DNA from: Echinococcus granulosus
Lineage: Eukaryota; Platyhelminthes; Cestoda; Cyclophyllidea; Taeniidae
Assembly (NCBI RefSeq): GCF_000524195.1
Contig: NW_020170406.1
Span: forward strand, 224,690 to 288,689
DNA: 64,000 nt
Direction of reading: 5' to 3'
Part shown: one piece after another, positions 58,137-64,000 of the stretch
Layout: each line of letters begins with the position of its first letter
Position numbering within the stretch: the first letter of the stretch is position 1
Position numbers and translations under genes: made by a program
The notes under the pieces: generated by a model
Database searches by the model: none
The model's input: the letters and a program-made list of their open reading frames with translations, nothing else
What the model was told of the DNA's origin: nothing

Positions 58137-60143
58137 ATTTTGATAAACTACGTAAATGTGTGTGCATGCATTTTTGTTTACGCCTAACTCGCAGTAGACT
58201 TGTGGATCGTTCTATGATTATTTTTCAAAGAAACGTATCAAGTATTATGAAGAGGCGTTCGTTCGTGTCTGACTAAATGTGTCATTTTGAGGGGTTCAGT
58301 GGTTTGGCAGTTTGGTGAAGGTTAAGCATGGGAAATTTTCCTTCATCGTCCAGTTCAAAAACGGTGTAAACCACTCATTTAATTGTGCCGAACATCTTAT
58401 TGCCAGAACATGTAACAGTTTTTAAAATCAATAGACATTTCTATTAATAATCATTAAAGGAACCAATCAGGTATGAATTACTTTTCTTAATCATTTAAAG
58501 CAGTTTTTTGTGGTATATTTAGCCGCCAAGAATCTTACCTGATACACAATAGCTCGATGGCAGCCGTTGTCTACTGATCTACGTAATTACTCCAAATTCC
58601 CGATCGGGATTTCAGCGCATGCATCCTATCGCGTCGCGCAAGAAATTACTGATAGTCAATTTCCTGGTTACGAAGCTGTTGGTGTGTTGATAATTTTTCA
58701 ATAGTTGGTTAAAATTTGCTTTCCAAAAGTAATAAGAGAATAGCAGGTAAACGTCACGAGATCCTCGTCCACAGATCAACTGCGAGTCTGCACGCCTTGT
58801 AGACACACCACTACAACAGAACCTCAATAATTCAATTTGAAGTCAATCTTCCATATAGGCTTGAATGCTACCTCGTCCCTATTGGGAATGTCATTCTTAA
58901 TTCCTTTCCTAACACTAAGTTAAATCCTATAGTCTCAGTTCAAATCCAAAGCCGTTTACTTCTTCACTGTAGGAGAAGGGATTTGATTTAAAAACGGGTT
59001 CATCGCTTAGCTTCCGCCCTGATAGTATAATAACATTCAGTTCAGTACAAAATTCTCCCCAATTTCAGGTGCTTTTTTTTGTCTTCTTACTCAAGCATCA
59101 AGATGAACTTTACGCCAGGGTCGTTGCTCACAAAGAGGCCTCAAGCCTGTAGATCGTTACGAGATAAACACACACTATGTAAATGGCATCTCTTAGGAGA
59201 TGCGGCAATAGAGCAAGAATTAGACGATTTCTTGATCGTTTGCAACAACCTTTACCTAACGCTTTAGTGGCATTAGGCACATTAATAAAAACTACTCCGT
59301 CTACATTATTTCCGGTTCTCGTTTCCTTCATTTAAAGAGCTACCATGTGAAGAGTTCAGTAAAATGAGTTCTACTGGAAAAGTATTACACCATAACCAGA
59401 GCTGACTGGAGATTTACTTCCTGCAGATAAGTTGGAAAACTCAAGGTCTTACACATACCACTTTTAGACGATCCGTAATCTCCATTTCCTTTTTAAGACC
59501 CAAAAGCAAGCGAGAGTTCAAGCCAAGGGACCACTGTTCGTAGAATCATGTTCATATTGCTATTCTTCTTCTGAAAAAACCGATGTAACAGAAAGAATTC
59601 CGCAACGTCAAAGAATAAATGACATAAATGCTTCATTGTAGTCCTCAAATGTCCCTTCGATTTGACCCCTTGTCCTCGTTCCCTTTTCAGTAAAACAGTG
59701 CCAATTGCACAGCACAGTTAAGGGACTCGTAGCAGACTAGCAAGTCATTCTGCGTTCGAGTCTTCGTTAAAATGGGTGTCTTTGGATAATGTACAAACAC
59801 TCTTCACCTGAAAAAGCACGTCAACGGAGGTTCTAGTTCCATTTCTGTTTTGTGGATGGATATAACCCGATCGGCAACGCGATCGTAGGACAGACAGCCA
59901 CTTTGGAAAAAATCTTGATTATAACTTTGTTTTCATGAGGGCTTCTAGCTTTAATTACCCATTTCCACCAGCCGCCTTCGTTTTTCTCTAGGAAATCCAT
60001 AACTGAGAACCAAAATACTTAACTAAAACTTGGAACTGTAAAAATTGCATTGTTTCGACGTTTCACGAACAGACAAACACTGATTGAAATAACAGGAATT
60101 CAACGATATGGAAACCAGTTTAGTGGATTCATACTCATTATTT
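58137..60143. other. Convergent 3' intergenic region
   Basis: About 2 kb between the stop codons of the phosphatase (plus) and Raf (minus) genes. It presumably holds both 3' UTRs. Open frames at 58612-58827 and 59079-59331 are unrecognised. Nothing else was seen. Confidence 0.45.
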
Positions 60144-60389
60144 TCATTGGACCTTAACAGTCACATCTTCGATGAGGGGAGAATAAGTAGGAGGAGGAGG
60201 GGGTGGGGGTGGGAACGGGAGCGGTTGCGGCGGTGGTGGTGGCGGCAGTTGACCGGCGCAGTCCTCTCCTACACCGCAGCGACCCCAGTACTTGCGCAAG
60301 TTCGGTTCCGAGGAGCAGCGTGGAAGTTTTCGCAGTCGGCGGTAGAGATCGTCCAGACGTTGGTGCAACTTGGAACAAGTAGACAGAAA
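60144..60389 (-). CDS. Raf last exon: 14-3-3 site and polyproline tail
   Basis: Acceptor TTTCAG, stop TGA. Starts FLSTCSKLHQRLDDLYRRLR, then the 14-3-3 motif RCSSEP, then two proline runs (six and eight prolines) ending PTYSPLIEDVTVKVQ. Confidence 0.8.
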   Translation of the reverse strand, partial: FLSTCSKLHQRLDDLYRRLRKLPRCSSEPNLRKYWGRCGVGEDCAGQLPPPPPPQPLPFPPPPPPPPTYSPLIEDVTVKVQ

Positions 60390-61809
60390 CTGAAAATATT
60401 TTTGAAGCTTCCAATGTCTAGTTGGTGCAACAGACTGACCTTGTGTGATGCAATTAAAACACGCAACAATGGTGCCACCTGGACTTGAGCACGTGTGTTG
60501 TTAAGCAGAGCATCAAAACTTGGCGTAGTAAGGCAATTAAGCCCAACTTTGGATGGAACATAATACGCCTTAGTAGTAAAGATGAATAGCTCCAATCAGC
60601 ATAGATGCTCATCTATCAGATACCCACTGCATCGAAAGTTACCACAACTAGTAAGAGACTATAAACGGGAAAATACGGGATTAAGAAATGCGATAACTGC
60701 AATGTCTGTAAAACAATGCACACCATTCCGGTGTCCCATCGAGAAATTTATGGAGAGGTACCTCTAATGTTCTGTGAAGATATTTGCTTGATTTGTAATG
60801 TTTAGCTACAAATTTGTATGCTTAGTTTTTGATTTTCAACCAACGCCTTCAGGTAGGATGCAGGCACTATATTGATAACAGCGAGTAGAGTCGTACTTCA
60901 GGGGAAAATAAAAAATTTTGTTTCAGGTCATCTGCTAAGAATGACTGAATCTGCAAAGACGACCCACAGTAGGACGGTCGAGGTCGCGTCCACTTTTGGC
61001 AAACACTACGACCTCGTGTTTCGCACCCTGACCTGTGACAAGTTATGCTAAACTTCGTGTTAAATCGTTGAAACTGACAAACCAAATGATTGTAATGAAT
61101 TTGAAAAAAAGCAGCACCCAGATTGAGATTAGGGAATAGGATATTGGAATTCAGCACTGAGGGGTAGCTCTAAGAATACAGAGATGACGTAGTACGAATA
61201 AACCGGCGAGAAAATAAAGCTCTAATTTAAAATAGACCACTGACTACCATCATAAGTGGCGAACAGGAAATGAGGTACAAGGTTCTTTGATACCATATCC
61301 CCGTCAACAGAGGAATGGAGCTTCGCTTCATTGGCAGATGAATAATTAAATTGTGTTTTCCGTTCCAATTGTGATGTCAAAGCAGTGTATCCATCATCAT
61401 CGAGCAATAACTGAGACACATCTCTGAATCAGTACGTTTTTTTTTCTACTTCAATAAAATATCTGAAGAATGTTCAATAAAAACTGGTAGATACAACTGA
61501 ACATCGAAATCACCAGAAGAACGAGCGCATAGAGTGCCCTACCTGAGAAAAATTTGGTCGAGCATCGCGCGAAAACTCGCAGGACTCGATGACTACACGG
61601 CGCAACTCGGTGGGCACGTCGGAGCGAATAGCCGACATGTCGGGTCGGAGGATGCCTTTACCGACGAGAAAGAGGATTTGTTCACGGCTGTTGTGCCCAC
61701 GGAAGGGCAGTTGACCAGTGATTAGCTCATACAATACAATTCCGAAGGCGTAGACGTCCGAGAGATTTGTGTATGGTGTCTCACCCTCCATGCGCATCAC
61801 CTCCGGCGC
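60144..61809 (-). CDS. Raf-family serine/threonine kinase, last two exons
   Basis: Exons 61543-61809 and 60144-60389 join in phase 0 and encode 170 residues plus stop. The first starts APEVMRMEGETPYTNLSDVY, then AFGIVLYELITGQLPFRG and RPNFSQ: subdomains VIII to XI of a kinase, with the wording closest to B-Raf/Raf. The second continues with a short helix and LRKLPRCSSEPNL, equivalent to the C-terminal RSxSEP 14-3-3 site of Raf proteins. Raf couples Ras to MEK/ERK signalling at the plasma membrane. The tail beyond the site is a proline-rich run (60153-60240 region) unlike vertebrate Raf. The Ras-binding, C1 and catalytic N-lobe exons were not found up to 64000 and probably lie beyond the window. 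KSR is a less likely alternative given the 14-3-3 site. Confidence 0.82.
60390..61542 (-). other. Raf intron
   Basis: 1153 nt, donor GTAGGG and acceptor TTTCAG. The minus-strand open frame at 60867-61157 shows no kinase or other motif. Confidence 0.6.
61543..61809 (-). CDS. Raf exon: kinase C-lobe, subdomains VIII-XI
   Basis: Acceptor TTACAG, donor GTAGGG, 89 codons. APE, SDVYAFGIVLYEL and the closing R..RP of the kinase fold are all present, so this part of the domain is intact. Confidence 0.85.
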
Positions 61810-62975
61810 CTGTAAATTGTAAAATGCCAAATTTGAATTTACATTCAAAACGTTTTGTTACCGATATTATCAAAAATCGAGTGCTTCAGATGCGAGATAT
61901 TGACATCTGAGCATTCCGCACCCATCACAGTCTTCAATAGACATCAAAATGAACGAACAGTCGAGGTAACTAACTAAAACCAAACAGCTGTAGCCCTCGG
62001 AGTTGAAACTTCACTTTTAGACGCATATATTCGGTCACCAAAATGAATGTTTACGGTTGTCTGGAAACACCTACCACCAAATCCTCATAAGTGGCTCAAT
62101 CTCATTGATAACGCACATAAGCGGTTAACATTTTGAACTGTCTGTACCATCACAATGCAATGAAACTCATTCGGAAATGACACTAAACTCTAAATCGCCC
62201 AGAAGCATAAAAAATCACCTTGAAGAATTGCTTGAAAGATAATCTTAAAGCAAATAAGTGAAACCTGAAATAGTCAAAGCGAAGAGTTTTGGATGTCTCA
62301 AATTCCAAAACGTTATGCTTTGCAATTTTGGATTGCGTTTCAGTACCACCGTATATCAATCCCATGAAACAATGCAAAGATTTAAACAAGGATGGACTTT
62401 GAGTAGTAATTTTTAACCGCCACTGATCCATTCAACACAGAATTCATCCAGTCTTAAAACATTGCTTAGATTGCAAACGATCCAGCGGGGTAGAGACAAT
62501 AGCCAACTTCACTACAGCTTTTACGCTAAATTCAAAAGGTATAATTCCACCTAACCTCAGAGACAGGACTTCTCAAACTATACTGCACATAAACCTTGGC
62601 CAAAAGCATCGCTCCTTGATCCTTCGAATTTTCTGGGCCACTGGATTGGTCCTACGAAGACATCCAGTTTAAAAAGCATCACAACTTTTCCACCAACTCA
62701 TTCGAAATGATACATCAATATACCAAAAATATCATAGGTACATAATGATGATAGAAACCGAGATGGAAAGGAATTAAAAGTGAAGAAATACATAGATACT
62801 AAGCCTCAAATTCACAACCCATGAAAATGAGGCGCTTTAACTTAAATAACGGATGGTGGATACAAGCATGAAATAGCCTATGGAAGTGGAGTCGGAGGAT
62901 AAGACTGCCCAGCTGAATGAAACTTCCCAGAATATGTGATTGTACGATGAAAGTCATATTCCAAAATTGCACCAA
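61810..62975 (-). other. Raf upstream intron, nothing recognised
   Basis: The exon carrying the activation segment (DFG) should lie 5' on the minus strand but was not recognised here. The open frame at 62183-62431 has no kinase motif. Confidence 0.45.
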
Positions 62976-63820
62976 TTGTAATACGTTGGTTGTTTGTTTA
63001 ACTATCGCTTTTGGCAAAGGGATCACTTTGGGTCTCTTCCATTGTACCTCCACCGGGTGGGCTGGCCTCCAAACCATGAAAATAACTCCAAACTCTGCTG
63101 ATGTTAAATACATATATATTCTGCCCAAGTCTTATGTCACCTTTTGCCTCTGGAGAAGTCTCAGAGTGCTGCATTATTGGCAATGAAAAACAAATCCGAT
63201 TGTATGGGGCACCTACCCTGATTTCTACGGATGGGTAGTGGGGTGGAAGAAGTAAATATGCTGCGGATGGGATGATCGGTCACAATCCATAACAGAAGGG
63301 CTGAAATTGAAGTTAACGTTCAGTAACTACCCTAGTCCCGTAATATATAGGAAAGGTATCAACAACTGAAGCGACAATGGCAGTGGACCTTCAAGAAAAG
63401 TCCGTCATGGAGTGTTCACCATTCCCGTATGAAGAAATAAGTCATGTAAACTCGTAATACCACAGCCACTTCCCCATTAGCTGGATAAAACCTGGATAGA
63501 TATGGCTGAGCAGTAGTGAGATGAGGAGTGACGAGGAGGAATAGAAGCGAAATCCTATCCCCACAACATTACATTAAATCCCGTCCTTTGTTACATTACT
63601 CTTCTTCTCGGCCGGTGTTCCCACGACTGACTAAAGGCTACACCTTCCTCCATCTCCCAACACAGTTTCTAAACAGGGCAAAACTCCAGATTCAGTAGAA
63701 TTGCCAAGAGGGATCGGTGACATTGGGGCTAAGTATCTTCCCAATTGCATTAGAATTCGATGACTCGTTGGTGTTGCCTTACGGTACCGATTACATTGCG
63801 AAGTCTCGGAATGCTATACG
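62976..63820 (+). mobile_element. Family A long copy (TRIM-like), copy 4
   Basis: Head at 63020-63180 (CCTCCACCGGGTGGGCTGGC, CATATATATTCTGCCCAAG, GAGAAGTCTCAGAGTGCTGC). The body has the usual landmarks CACGGAG-like, GCCGGTGTTCCCACGAC and AACAGGGCAAAACTCCAGAT. The second head is reduced to GAAGTCTCGGAATGC near 63800. It lies in the presumed Raf intron, antisense to that gene. Confidence 0.55.
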
Positions 63821-64000
63821 ATGTTTGACTGATTTTGCCCAAAAATGAATGAAATCAATCCGGAAGAAATGCTTCAAAGGAGCAGTCACAAATGCGGAAA
63901 AAGTAATGGAGCCAAGGGCTCAAAAAGCAAGACTTAATAATATTTAAATCCTGAAAAGATACGAAGCCTACCATCCAAAAGATAGAGCCAGTAGGCTGAC

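Overview
The window is nuclear DNA of a metazoan with large repeat-filled introns and intergenic spaces. I infer a flatworm, most likely a tapeworm with a repeat-rich genome. The reasons are animal-type signalling genes, several introns of only 28-53 nt beside introns of 1-4 kb, long AT-rich non-coding DNA, and a dispersed family built like the miniature terminal-repeat retroelements (TRIMs) known from taeniid tapeworms. Species cannot be fixed from sequence alone. No bacterial genes, CRISPR arrays, rRNA genes or convincing tRNA genes were seen.

Five protein-coding genes are supported, four of them by exon-by-exon reconstruction in which every splice phase closes. (1) 1844-3114, minus: a large exon of an MPPED-like metallophosphoesterase whose metal-binding motifs are degenerate. 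(2) About 24606-37459, plus: a seven-exon RNF19-type RING-IBR-RING (RBR) membrane E3 ubiquitin ligase. (3) 48604-53034, minus: nine exons of a Yurt/EPB41L5-like FERM protein, continuing downstream. (4) 53202-58136, plus: a MINPP1-like histidine acid phosphatase. (5) 60144-61809, minus: the last two exons of a Raf-family kinase, with the 14-3-3 site and an unusual proline-rich tail; its 5' part lies beyond the recognised sequence.

Layout: 1-3.7 kb holds the phosphoesterase exon and a promoter-like cluster of CCAAT boxes and CACGTG E-boxes. 3.7-24.6 kb has no recognised gene and is dominated by repeat family A from 9.6 to 21.2 kb. 24.6-37.5 kb is the RBR ligase, with a decayed Gypsy integrase in intron 1 and a foldback element in intron 4. 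37.5-48.6 kb has no recognised gene and carries copies of families A and B. 48.6-61.8 kb is gene-dense: the FERM and phosphatase genes are head to head with start codons 167 bp apart, and the phosphatase and Raf genes are tail to tail.

The genes do not form an operon or pathway; they are ordinary neighbours. The most interesting signals are the TRIM-like family with flanking direct repeats and many solo ends, the pseudo-enzyme-like phosphoesterase, the ultra-short introns, the foldback element beside an RBR exon, and the lineage-specific changes in the ligase and the Raf tail. All family assignments rest on motif recognition without database searches.
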